This document shows, piece by piece, positions 25,746-34,421 of a stretch of 64,000 bases of DNA. The position numbers were made by a program, and so were the translations under genes. The notes under the pieces were generated by a model, which worked only from the letters and a program-made list of their open reading frames with translations, was not told the DNA's origin and made no database searches. Numbering within the stretch: the stretch's first letter is position 1; the number at the start of each line of letters is the position of its first letter. Origin of the DNA: Thermotoga sp. Ku-13t (GTDB lineage: Bacteria; Thermotogota; Thermotogae; Thermotogales; DSM-5069); the NCBI RefSeq assembly GCF_011057685.1, contig NZ_LNFY01000001.1:434001-498000 (forward strand). Reading direction: 5' to 3'.

Positions 25746-27044
25746 ATGAAGGTGTACATCAAGACTTATGGCTGTCAGATGAACGAAAACGACTCAGAAG
25801 TGATGGCTGGAATGTTACTTAGAGAAGGTTTTGAAATCGTCGATCAGATTGAACTTGCAGATGTCGTCATACTGAACACGTGCGTGGTGAGACAGAAATC
25901 CCAGGACAAATATCACTCCGCGTTGGGTCAGCTCTTAAAGCTGAAGAAAGAAGGACGGATAAAGCTCATTGGTGTGGCAGGCTGTGGTTCCAACCTCGAA
26001 GGTGAAAAGCTCATAGCGCTCGGTGTCGATTTCGTGATCGGCTCACGCTCCATAGTGGACATAGCCGATGTGCTCAGACGCACCGTCGCGGGAGAAAAAC
26101 CCATCCATCTTGAAGACAGAGTGTCCTTCCTCAGTGCAGAGGTGCCGAGGTTCCGCAGTGTGAAACACCATGCATGGATAACCATCATCCACGGCTGCAA
26201 CAGATTCTGCACCTACTGCATCGTACCGTACACACGCGGTCGTGAGAAAAGCAGGCCGATGAGCGACGTGCTGAAGGAGATCGAGAAGCTGATCGCTGAA
26301 GGTACTATAGAAGTCACGTTCCTCGGTCAGAACGTCGATGCGTACGGGAAAGACCTGAAAGACGGTACAAGCCTCGCAAGGCTCATAGAAGAAGCGAGCA
26401 AATTCGAACAGATCAAAAGGATTTGGTTTTTGACCTCTTATCCGACCGACATCACCGATGAGTTGATCGAGGTTGTCGCGAAGAACCCCAAAGCCGCGAA
26501 GTCGTTTCACATACCGGTGCAGTCCGGCAGCGACCGCATCCTGAGGATGATGAACCGTCGTTACACGTCGGCACAGTTCTTGGAACTCGTGGAAAAGATA
26601 CGTTCAAAGATTCCGGACGTTTCTGTGAGCAGTGATATCATCGTTGGTTTCCCAACCGAAACTGAAGAAGACTACAAGCAAACAGTGGATCTGGTGAAAA
26701 GGGCGAAGTTTGAACGGCTCAACCTCGCTGTCTATTCTCCCCGGCCGGGCACGGTGGCTGCAAAATACTTCAAAGACGATGTGCCCAAGAACGTGAAGGT
26801 CAAACGACTGAACGAGCTTCTGGAAATTCAAAAGCAGATCAACGCAGAGCTGAACAGATCCTACCTCGGTAGGTCTGTCGAGATCATCGTCGAAGGCAGA
26901 ACGAAGGATGGCTCGTACTACGGCCGGGACATCAGGAACAAGATCGTGATCTTCACGAGCGAAGAAGAACTTAAAAACGGTGAGATCGTTCGCGTCAAGG
27001 TGGAAAGAACAACGGCCGGTCCGGTCTACGGAAGGAAGGAATAG
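25746..27044 (+). CDS. miaB: tRNA-2-methylthio-N6-dimethylallyladenosine synthase MiaB
   Basis: Radical-SAM methylthiotransferase of 432 aa that modifies A37 of tRNAs reading UNN codons. The N-terminal UPF0004 domain holds three cluster cysteines ([19 protein letters not shown]), the central domain the radical-SAM CxxxCxxC ([15 protein letters not shown]), and a C-terminal TRAM domain begins at about residue 370. The ATG must be the one at 25746 because the next Met would remove the first cluster cysteine, yet no ribosome site is present: the T-tract of the rpsB terminator directly precedes it. Confidence 0.95.
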   Translation: MKVYIKTYGCQMNENDSEVMAGMLLREGFEIVDQIELADVVILNTCVVRQKSQDKYHSALGQLLKLKKEGRIKLIGVAGCGSNLEGEKLIALGVDFVIGSRSIVDIADVLRRTVAGEKPIHLEDRVSFLSAEVPRFRSVKHHAWITIIHGCNRFCTYCIVPYTRGREKSRPMSDVLKEIEKLIAEGTIEVTFLGQNVDAYGKDLKDGTSLARLIEEASKFEQIKRIWFLTSYPTDITDELIEVVAKNPKAAKSFHIPVQSGSDRILRMMNRRYTSAQFLELVEKIRSKIPDVSVSSDIIVGFPTETEEDYKQTVDLVKRAKFERLNLAVYSPRPGTVAAKYFKDDVPKNVKVKRLNELLEIQKQINAELNRSYLGRSVEIIVEGRTKDGSYYGRDIRNKIVIFTSEEELKNGEIVRVKVERTTAGPVYGRKE

Positions 27045-27049
27045 AAAAT

Positions 27050-27069
27050 GCGGGCCCTGGTGGGCCCGC
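27050..27069. terminator. GC-rich hairpin between convergent miaB and the GTPase gene
   Basis: Perfect 8-bp arms GCGGGCCC / GGGCCCGC with loop TGGT, just after the miaB stop. On the minus strand it is followed by ATTTTCTATT, so it can serve as a terminator for the minus-strand gene ending at 27266 and as a 3' end for miaB. The rest of 27070-27265 holds no credible gene; it contains G-runs and two GTTCAAAC repeats near 27257-27272. Confidence 0.6.
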
Positions 27070-27265
27070 CAAAGCCGTGGGGGGTGTATCTCAAGGGGGA
27101 TAGGGGGGTTCCTGTGTTCAGTTTCCAACTACATTGTAAGGGTTACAAGTTACATTATCTATCAGTTCATGTTCCTGTGTGACAACGTTTGTGTTAACAT
27201 ATCTCTGACCAAATTGGTCCAACTTTTCCTTCCGTTATTCTTGACAGTCCGACCGTTCAAACAGT

Positions 27266-28600
27266 TCAAACCTTTCGAACCTTCTCTGCGATGAACCGAT
27301 CGAGCACATCTTCGAGGTTGGGTTTTCCTATTTCCTGCAACTCGTACCTCACCCTCACGGCGGGTTTGTTGAGTTTCATCACCCTCCGCAGATCGATCGG
27401 CGTACCGATGATCACCACATCGGCTTCGGCCCTGTTTATCGTCTCTTCCAGTTCCCTTATCTGTTTTTCTCCATAACCCATCGCCGGCAGTATCAAATCC
27501 AGGTGCGTGTACTTCTTGTAAGTCTCCAGAATGGAACCTACAGCGTACGGTCTCGGGTCGACTATCTGTGACGCGCCGAACTTCTTTGCTGCGACGAACC
27601 CTGCCCCATAACGCATCTCACCGTGCGTTAGAGTTGGACCGTCCTCCACTACTAAAGCCCTCTTTCCTCTAATCAAACCAGGATCTTCAACGAATATCGG
27701 TGATGCCGCATCTATCACCGTGGCTTTCGGGTTCCACTTTTCGATGTTCTTTCTCACCGTTTCTATCGCTTCTGGAACGGCGGTTTCTTCCTTGTTGATG
27801 ACTATCACATCGGCCATCAAGAGGTTGGTCATTCCTGGATGGTAAGAAACCTCATGACCAGCCCTGTGCGGATCTGCAACCACGATCAGCAGGTCGGGCT
27901 TGTAGAACGGAAAGTCGTTGTTACCACCGTCCCACAGAATCACGTCCGGATTCTCAGCCTCGGCACTCTCCAGTATGGCCTGATAATCTACCCCGGCGTA
28001 GATCACAGACTTCCTATCTATGTGGGGTTCGTACTCCTCTCTCTCCTCGATCGTGCACCTGTACCTGTCCAGATCCTCGTAAGTTGCGAACCTCTGAACC
28101 TTCTGCGCCACGAGATCTCCGTACGGCATGGGATGTCTTATCGATACAACCTTCAGACCTCTGGATCTGAGTATGTCGAGAACGCGTCGCGTTGTCTGGC
28201 TTTTACCACAGCCTGTTCTCACGGCGCAGACTGCCACAACCGGCTTCTTCGACTCGATCATCGTGTGCGTCGGACCCATGAGCTTGAAATCCGCGCCCGC
28301 TGCGAGGACGATTGCGGCCCTTTCCATCACGTACTGGTGCGACAGGTCACTGTAAGCCAAGATTACCTCGTCCACGTTGTATTTCTTGATCAGTTCGACG
28401 AGTTTGGACTCTGGCTCGATCGGTATGCCGTTCGGATAGAGCTTCCCTGCGAGTTCTGGTGGGTATACTCTGCCTTCAATGTCGGGTATCTGTGTTGCCG
28501 TGAAGGCCACAACCTCGTATTCTTCGTTGTCCCTGAAGTAAACGTTGAAGTTGTGAAAGTCTCTACCTGCTGCACCCATGATGATGACACGTTTACGCAC
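27266..28600 (-). CDS. COG2403-type GTPase, often called cyclic 2,3-diphosphoglycerate synthetase-like
   Basis: Cytoplasmic protein of about 444 aa. It begins with RKRVIIMGAAGRDFHNFN, has YNVDEVILAYSDLSHQYVM, a P-loop-like VCAVRTGCGKSQTTRRV (about residue 125) and later VILWDGGNNDFPF and MADVIVINKEET (NKxE resembling the guanine-specificity motif). Family members are commonly annotated as predicted GTPase or cyclic 2,3-diphosphoglycerate synthetase because of similarity to the methanogen enzyme; the bacterial function is not settled. Start: GTG 28600 about 8 nt behind AGGAGG. It is monocistronic between convergent miaB and a divergent exporter. Confidence 0.75.
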   Translation of the reverse strand: MRKRVIIMGAAGRDFHNFNVYFRDNEEYEVVAFTATQIPDIEGRVYPPELAGKLYPNGIPIEPESKLVELIKKYNVDEVILAYSDLSHQYVMERAAIVLAAGADFKLMGPTHTMIESKKPVVAVCAVRTGCGKSQTTRRVLDILRSRGLKVVSIRHPMPYGDLVAQKVQRFATYEDLDRYRCTIEEREEYEPHIDRKSVIYAGVDYQAILESAEAENPDVILWDGGNNDFPFYKPDLLIVVADPHRAGHEVSYHPGMTNLLMADVIVINKEETAVPEAIETVRKNIEKWNPKATVIDAASPIFVEDPGLIRGKRALVVEDGPTLTHGEMRYGAGFVAAKKFGASQIVDPRPYAVGSILETYKKYTHLDLILPAMGYGEKQIRELEETINRAEADVVIIGTPIDLRRVMKLNKPAVRVRYELQEIGKPNLEDVLDRFIAEKVRKV

Positions 28601-28715
28601 CTTCAACACCTCCTGCCGGTTCGTGATTCCTTGTGCCTGGATTAATATACCAAGGAAGCTTGCCTTTGTCACGCACGAAACTAACTGTGTATCGTCCTCG
28701 ATGAGCGATTAGTTC

Positions 28716-28736
28716 CTGGTCAGATACCAGTTTTTT
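28716..28736 (+). terminator. Weak stem-loop with T-run ahead of the DMT exporter
   Basis: CTGGT / ACCAG (5 bp, loop CAGAT) followed by six T on the plus strand, upstream of 28819 and with no plus-strand gene immediately before it. It may be a transcript boundary or attenuator. Just beyond it are two direct GAGTATGC repeats (about 28737 and 28757) and a TATACT box near 28793. Confidence 0.3.
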
Positions 28737-28818
28737 GAGTATGCTCACGTATGCGCGAGTATGCTTCGCTGTGTGTTTTTTGATATACTCTGTTCAGCAA
28801 ACGAAGAGGTGATGAACG

Positions 28819-29649
28819 GTGCACTATCTTTATCTGGTGATCACGCTCCTGTTCTTCTCTTCCCTCGAGGTCGTCACCAAACCCATATCTGGAAGAGTCG
28901 ATCCTTTCTTCCTCACCTTTTTCAGATTCATCGTCGGCGGAACTTTTTTGATCCTGTTTTCCACCTTTTCAAAGAGAAGAATAGAGCGCACCGATTTTCC
29001 CAAACTCGCACTCGTTGGTTGCCTGAACGGTGTAATATCGATGAGCCTGCTGCAGCTGTCCGTGAAATATTCCAATGCCTCTACCGCGGCGACACTGGTC
29101 GCCATGAACCCTCTGTTCGTGGGTGTTTTTGCCCAGCTCCTTGGGAAGGACAGGATCAGCAAGAAGAAATGGCTCGCGATGGCGCTCGGCGCGCTGGGTG
29201 TCATCGTTCTGTCTTCTGCGAACGTTTCTGGAGACAGCGCTTTCGGAATAATCTGTGGAATTCTGGCGGCGATCAGCTTCGCGCTCTACACCGTCCTGAT
29301 GAAAGATTTCTCCAGCAAGTACGGTGCACTGCTCGCCACAGCTGTGTCCACCTTCTCTGCCGGTGTCGTTTATGGCGTTCTGCTCGCCATCTTTCGTAGA
29401 CTTTCACTACCACACTTGACGTGGCCTGAAACTTTTATCCTGCTCTATGTAGGTATCGGCGTGACAGGTGTTGCCTACGTCACCTTCTTCAAGGCCATTC
29501 AGCGTTTCGGTCCAGTGAAGACCAGCGTGATCTTCTACCTCAAACCGGTTGTTGCGAGCCTCTTGGCGCTCCTGCTGCTGTCTGAAACGATGAATGTCCA
29601 GAAAATCGTTGGTACCGTGATCGTGGTGGTGTCTTTGTTTTTGAAATGA
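28819..29649 (+). CDS. DMT/EamA-family transporter
   Basis: Inner-membrane protein of 276 aa with about ten hydrophobic helices in two EamA repeats; the first repeat ends with VAMNPLFVGVFAQLLGKDRI and the second with VIFYLKPVVASLLALLLLSE, both typical of drug/metabolite exporters. The GTG start lies behind AGAGGTGATGAACG. Such proteins export amino acids, nucleotides or metabolites; no substrate can be assigned. It is followed at 33 bp by the HD-GYP sensor gene in the same direction, so co-transcription is possible. Confidence 0.85.
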   Translation: MHYLYLVITLLFFSSLEVVTKPISGRVDPFFLTFFRFIVGGTFLILFSTFSKRRIERTDFPKLALVGCLNGVISMSLLQLSVKYSNASTAATLVAMNPLFVGVFAQLLGKDRISKKKWLAMALGALGVIVLSSANVSGDSAFGIICGILAAISFALYTVLMKDFSSKYGALLATAVSTFSAGVVYGVLLAIFRRLSLPHLTWPETFILLYVGIGVTGVAYVTFFKAIQRFGPVKTSVIFYLKPVVASLLALLLLSETMNVQKIVGTVIVVVSLFLK

Positions 29650-29682
29650 AAATGTGGTATCATCGTAAACGAGGTAAAATGG

Positions 29683-31632
29683 GTGAAACGAGCACTCCTG
29701 CTTTGCTTAATTGTTTGTTCTGTTTCCTTCGCCCTCTCCATAAAAGTGGGAATCTACGACAATCCACCGCAGGTATTCCTCAAAGACGGCCAACCTGCGG
29801 GTCTGTACATCGAAGTGCTCCAGAAGATCGCTGAGGAGAACGGCTGGAAACTGGAATACGTCTTCGCTATCTTCCCGGAACATCTTGAGAATCTGAAAGA
29901 CGGCAAGATAGACCTGCTCGTCTCCATCGCCTACACACAGGAAAGGGAGAAGATATACGACTACAACACGGAAGCATTGCTGCTGAACTGGGGAGTACTG
30001 TGCGTTCACAAAAGTTTTGATTACATAGACATAACCGACCTCGCCGGCCAGACGATCGCGATCTCGAAAGGTGACGTGTACGCTCAGACGTTCATGAAAG
30101 AAATGCAGCGTTATTCGGTGTCTGTGAACTGGCTGGAGGTGCCGGATTATCCAGACGTGCTGAGAACGGTTCAGGAAAAACGTGCCGTGGCCGGTGTGGT
30201 GAGCAGGATATTCGCTGCACAAAATCACCAGAAGTTCGATGCGAAGATTACCGGAACTATCTTTTCACCCGTTGAATTGAGATTCGCTTTCCCGAAAGGC
30301 GCCGAGCTGAACAGTATTCTGATAGAAAAAATCGACCAGTACCTGCGAAGACTCAAAAGCAACTACCAGAACTACAACGAGTTGGTCGCGAAGTACCTCG
30401 GTGTGGAGAAAAGAGTCGTTCCTGCCTGGCTGGCGACACTGTTCCTGATAATCGGAGTGGGCCTGGTACTGTTCGCCGTCTGGTCGCTGAGTCTGAGGGC
30501 TCTGGTGAAACAGCGAACCAGACAGTTAGAAAGGGCGAACGAGGAGCTGAAGGAGCACAACGAAGAAATCTTCGCGCAGCAACAGGAACTTGCCGCGTTG
30601 AACGAGCAACTTCAAAACGTGTATGCACAGCTCGAAAACTCGATGAAGAGGTTCAGCGACATGCTGAGCTTTCTTTCCAACGTCTCACCAGAAACACCAC
30701 ATGAAGACTTCTATTCGAGCTTCCTGCTCGCCGCACACAGGTTCGAACCTTTTGCCACCACGGTGTTGATCGATGATGATGAGTGTTACGTCCTCGAAGA
30801 TGGTACCATCAAACGAGCGAAATTGGATTGTTCGCTACAGCTCAGCGATGAGGAACTTGTCGAACTGGCGAAAAAAACATTATCGCTACCACACACGAAG
30901 ATTGCGTGTTACAGGTCTAAAGATATTGGAATTTCCCTTCTCTTCTTCTACAACGATTCTTCCTCGAAGATGGTAGAGGAAGATCTCATCAAATCACTCT
31001 ATTCGGTGCTGAACATGTACGTGAAGCTCAAGAGACATGAAGAAACACTGATTTCCCTGAGTGAGGGAGTCGCGTATGCTTTCCTCCAGGCGCTGGAGTT
31101 CCACGAGCGATACACCGTGAAGCATTCCGAAACGGTTCGAGACTACGCTGTCAAGATGGCCAGAAAGCTTGGACTAAGCGAGCGAGAAACCCAGCTCATC
31201 GCATGCGCCGCTCTGGTCCATGACCTTGGCAAGCTCGCAGTTCCAAGTTCGATCCTGAACAAGCCTGCGAAACTTTCGAAAGAAGAGCTTGTGCTCGTCA
31301 GACAGCACCCCGTAGTTGCGGCCAACATATTACAGCGCATCAAGGGTTTGGAAGAGGTTGCCAGGATAGTCCGGCATCACCACGAAAGATGGGACGGCAA
31401 TGGATATCCAGACGGCCTGCTCGGTGAAGAGATTCCCATTGGCTCCAGGATCATAAGCATCGCTGACGCATTCGAAGCGATGACTTCAGACAGACCTTAC
31501 AGGAAAGCACTGAGCATTGAGAAAGCAGTGTCTGAACTTCTGGACAACGTCGCTAAACAGTTCGACCCGGATTTGGTCAAAATCTTTCTTGAAATACTCG
31601 CCGAAGAAGGGGTGATCGTTCTTGAAAGGTGA
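29683..31632 (+). CDS. Periplasmic-sensor HD-GYP phosphodiesterase
   Basis: Membrane signalling protein of 649 aa. Order: signal peptide; an SBP_bac_3-like periplasmic sensor (about 20-235, SIKVGIYDNPPQVFLKDGQP); one membrane helix (about 247-268); a coiled coil rich in Glu/Gln (about 275-325); a GAF-like region (about 330-455); and an HD-GYP domain (about 460-649) with VHDLGKLA near 513 and HHERWDGNGYP near 565. The intact HD and GYP residues point to an active cyclic-di-GMP phosphodiesterase controlled by an external small ligand. The GTG start follows GAGGTAAAATGG. It overlaps the MFS gene by 11 bp. Confidence 0.9.
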   Translation: MKRALLLCLIVCSVSFALSIKVGIYDNPPQVFLKDGQPAGLYIEVLQKIAEENGWKLEYVFAIFPEHLENLKDGKIDLLVSIAYTQEREKIYDYNTEALLLNWGVLCVHKSFDYIDITDLAGQTIAISKGDVYAQTFMKEMQRYSVSVNWLEVPDYPDVLRTVQEKRAVAGVVSRIFAAQNHQKFDAKITGTIFSPVELRFAFPKGAELNSILIEKIDQYLRRLKSNYQNYNELVAKYLGVEKRVVPAWLATLFLIIGVGLVLFAVWSLSLRALVKQRTRQLERANEELKEHNEEIFAQQQELAALNEQLQNVYAQLENSMKRFSDMLSFLSNVSPETPHEDFYSSFLLAAHRFEPFATTVLIDDDECYVLEDGTIKRAKLDCSLQLSDEELVELAKKTLSLPHTKIACYRSKDIGISLLFFYNDSSSKMVEEDLIKSLYSVLNMYVKLKRHEETLISLSEGVAYAFLQALEFHERYTVKHSETVRDYAVKMARKLGLSERETQLIACAALVHDLGKLAVPSSILNKPAKLSKEELVLVRQHPVVAANILQRIKGLEEVARIVRHHHERWDGNGYPDGLLGEEIPIGSRIISIADAFEAMTSDRPYRKALSIEKAVSELLDNVAKQFDPDLVKIFLEILAEEGVIVLER

Positions 31633-32926
31633 AAAGTCTCGCGTGGCCCTGTCCATGTTCTTCATCGTGATACTCATCGTCCTTCTGAACGCCGATCAAA
31701 TGGTGATGTCTCCGAACATAGGTAAGATCGAGGAAGAATTTGGTGTGAGCGATGCGCAGATAGGACTCGTCGGTGCAGTGTTCACCGTGATAGGTGCCGT
31801 GATCAGCCTTGCCTGGGGTTATTTCGCGGACAGATACAGTCGCAAACGTTTGCTGATTTACTCCATACTCATTGGAGAAATTCCCTGTTTCATGACGGCG
31901 TTCTCCACAAACTTCGGACAGTTTTTTTTCTGGAGGATGCTTACAGGTATCGGTGTTGGTGCATCTTTCCCGATTGTTTTTTCCCTGATCGGGGACATGT
32001 TCGATGAGGCAAACCGTGCCAAAGTTTCGGCACTCATGGGCGCGGCGATCAGTGTCGGGAACATTTTGGGAATGGTTGTGGGAGGTTTCGTTGGTCCTAC
32101 CTTCGGATGGCGCATACCTTTCGTGCTGGTCTCACTGCCGAACGTGGTGCTGGCCGTCGTGGCACTGTTCGTCCTTCAGGAACCTGCAAGGGGAGCCTTC
32201 GAAAAAGGCATAGGAGAGCTGGTCAGGGCAGGATACGCCTATCCCAAGATGCCTAAGCTTGAAGATTACGCTAAGCTTGTGAGCGTAAAGACTAATCTGC
32301 TTCTGTTCTTACAAGGTATAGCTGGAACCATCCCCTGGGGTGCGATACCTTACTTTCTTGTCGAGTTCTTCAGAAGAGAAAGAGGACTTTCTGTGGGACT
32401 CGCAACCTTGGTGTTCATCGTCTTCGGTGTTGGGAACATACTCGGTACCATCGTCGGTGGATGGATCGGTGCGATGCTGTATAGAAGATCGAAATCCACC
32501 GTTCCTCTTTTCTGCAGCTTGACGACCGCGATCGGAGTCTGGCTGACGGTGCTGACGTTCAATTACTCGAACACCACTAATTCTGGCCTTTACGTTCTCA
32601 TGCTGCTCGGATTGCTCGCCTCGCTCACCGACAGTCTCACCGGTCCAAACGTGAAGATGATGCTGTTGAACGTGAACGAGCCTCAGGATCGGGGCAGGAT
32701 CTTTTCTATCTTCAACCTCACCGATTCCCTGGGTACAGGTATCGGAAGATGGATAGGTGGTTTGCTGTCTGTTGGGCTCGGGTCTCTCGGAGCAGCGATG
32801 AAGGTTTCAGCGTATTTCTGGTTGATCTGCTCTTTCTTCCTTTTCCTGCTTGTTTTCAAATTCGCCAAGGATGTCGAGTCACTCGAGTCTCGCATGGAAC
32901 TTCTGGCTCAACAGATGAAGGGATGA
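31622..32926 (+). CDS. MFS transporter
   Basis: Inner-membrane major-facilitator protein of 434 aa with about twelve hydrophobic helices. The loop 2-3 motif is GYFADRYSRKRLLIYSI (GxxxDRxxRR type), and helix 4-5 has RMLTGIGVGASFPIVFSLIGDMF. The TTG start overlaps the end of the HD-GYP gene. It is followed after 13 bp by a GH1 glycosidase, so it may import the glycoside that GH1 splits, or act as a general organic-anion or sugar carrier; the spinster-like N-terminus does not decide this. Confidence 0.85.
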   Translation: MKGEKSRVALSMFFIVILIVLLNADQMVMSPNIGKIEEEFGVSDAQIGLVGAVFTVIGAVISLAWGYFADRYSRKRLLIYSILIGEIPCFMTAFSTNFGQFFFWRMLTGIGVGASFPIVFSLIGDMFDEANRAKVSALMGAAISVGNILGMVVGGFVGPTFGWRIPFVLVSLPNVVLAVVALFVLQEPARGAFEKGIGELVRAGYAYPKMPKLEDYAKLVSVKTNLLLFLQGIAGTIPWGAIPYFLVEFFRRERGLSVGLATLVFIVFGVGNILGTIVGGWIGAMLYRRSKSTVPLFCSLTTAIGVWLTVLTFNYSNTTNSGLYVLMLLGLLASLTDSLTGPNVKMMLLNVNEPQDRGRIFSIFNLTDSLGTGIGRWIGGLLSVGLGSLGAAMKVSAYFWLICSFFLFLLVFKFAKDVESLESRMELLAQQMKG

Positions 32927-32939
32927 GGAGGAATGAAAG

Positions 32940-34421
32940 ATGTTTCCAAAGGATTTTCTCTTCGGAGCGTCGATGTCAGGTTTTCAGGTCGAGATGGGTT
33001 ACGCGAAGGGTGATATCGATGTCAGCACGGACTGGTTCGTGTGGGTGAGGGAACCTGAAAATCTCCTCAATGGTATCGTGAGCGGACATCTGCCGGAGTA
33101 CGGTGTGGGCTACTGGTACAACTTCCCCACGATCCACAAACTCGCCAGCGATTTCGGAATGAACGTTCTTCGAACGAACATCGAGTGGTCACGCATCTTT
33201 CCCAATCCCACGTTCGACGTGAAAGTTGAAGTAGAACGGACCGAGTCTGGAATTGTATCAGTACAGATCGACGAACGGGCCCTCAAGCAACTGGACGAGC
33301 TCGCCAACAGAGAAGCAGTGGAGCATTACCGTGAGATCCTCTCAGACATGAGAAAGAGGGGTTTGAAAGTTTTCGTCAACCTCATCCATTTCACCCTCCC
33401 AATTTGGTTGCACGATCCGATCGCCGTGCACAGAAGGCAACCGACCGATAAACTCGGATGGGCAGGTGAAAACACTATCGTCGAATTTGCGAAATTCGCC
33501 GCGTACGTCGCCTGGAAGTTCGACGATCTAATCGACATGTACAGCACCTTCAACGAGCCGAACGTTGTGAGTCAGATGGGCTACGTGATGAGTGTGTCTG
33601 GTTTTCCTCCCGGAATCTTCGACACAGAAAAGTTTTTCAACAGCTTAGTGAACCAGATCGTCGCACACGCGCGTGCCTACGATGCAATGAGAAAACTGAC
33701 AGACAAGCCCATCGGCCTGATCTACTCAGCATCGGTGTACGAATCGACAAATGGCGATGCTGAACTCGAAGAGAGCGTGACTCATTTCATGAACTTCTTC
33801 TTCCTCGACGCCCTGCACAGCGGGACCATGTTCTTCCAGACGAGGGAAGATTTGGCGGGCAAACTCGATTTCATCGGGCTTAACTACTACACACGTACCG
33901 TGATCCAGAGATCTCCGCAAGAGCTGAGCTTCGGTCCTGTGAGCATGAACTGGTCCATCGTTCCGGGCTACGGTTACGCGTGCCAGCCAGCTGGTTTCTC
34001 TAAGGATGCGAGGCCCGTGAGTGACTTCGGTTGGGAAACTTATCCGGAGGGTCTGCTGAAACTCCTGCGTGCTTTCAGCGAACGTTACGCTCTGCCCATA
34101 TATGTGACCGAGAACGGAGTAGCCGATGCGCGGGACTGGCTCAGGCCTTACCATCTTGTGGCACACATGTACGCTGTCGAAAAAGCGATTGAGGAAGGTT
34201 TGAACGTCAAAGGGTATCTGCACTGGTCGATCGTCGACAACTACGAATGGGCTAAGGGTTACCATATGAGGTTCGGTCTGGCCGAGACGAACTACCAGAC
34301 AAAATCGTACACCCCGAGGCCTTCGATGTACATCTTCAGAGAGATCGTGAAAAATTTGTCCACGGAAAAGTTCAGAAGCTATCTGCAGTCACCGTACCAG
34401 ATTTGGAAACAGAACGTTTGA
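32940..34421 (+). CDS. Glycoside hydrolase family 1 beta-glycosidase, archaeal-like subtype
   Basis: Probable cytoplasmic enzyme of 493 aa, no signal peptide. It starts FPKDFLFGASMSGFQVEMGYAKGD, the pattern of Sulfolobus-type beta-glycosidases rather than of classical bacterial BglA. The acid/base Glu is in STFNEPNVV (about 206), the nucleophile Glu in YVTENGVAD (about 391), and GYLHWSIVDNYEWAKGYHMRFGL is the C-terminal substrate motif. ATG follows GAGGAGG. The last 50 bp overlap the 3' end of the convergent P-type ATPase gene. Likely broad beta-glucosidase/galactosidase activity. Confidence 0.9.
   Translation: MFPKDFLFGASMSGFQVEMGYAKGDIDVSTDWFVWVREPENLLNGIVSGHLPEYGVGYWYNFPTIHKLASDFGMNVLRTNIEWSRIFPNPTFDVKVEVERTESGIVSVQIDERALKQLDELANREAVEHYREILSDMRKRGLKVFVNLIHFTLPIWLHDPIAVHRRQPTDKLGWAGENTIVEFAKFAAYVAWKFDDLIDMYSTFNEPNVVSQMGYVMSVSGFPPGIFDTEKFFNSLVNQIVAHARAYDAMRKLTDKPIGLIYSASVYESTNGDAELEESVTHFMNFFFLDALHSGTMFFQTREDLAGKLDFIGLNYYTRTVIQRSPQELSFGPVSMNWSIVPGYGYACQPAGFSKDARPVSDFGWETYPEGLLKLLRAFSERYALPIYVTENGVADARDWLRPYHLVAHMYAVEKAIEEGLNVKGYLHWSIVDNYEWAKGYHMRFGLAETNYQTKSYTPRPSMYIFREIVKNLSTEKFRSYLQSPYQIWKQNV

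Noticed and set aside
27240..27290. GTTCAAAC repeats as a CRISPR remnant or tRNA T-arm
   Set aside because: Only two short copies, no spacer regularity, and no cloverleaf can be drawn.
29683..30420. Separate amino-acid binding protein gene before the HD-GYP domain
   Set aside because: The frame is continuous through the membrane helix and coiled coil, so it is the sensor part of one protein.
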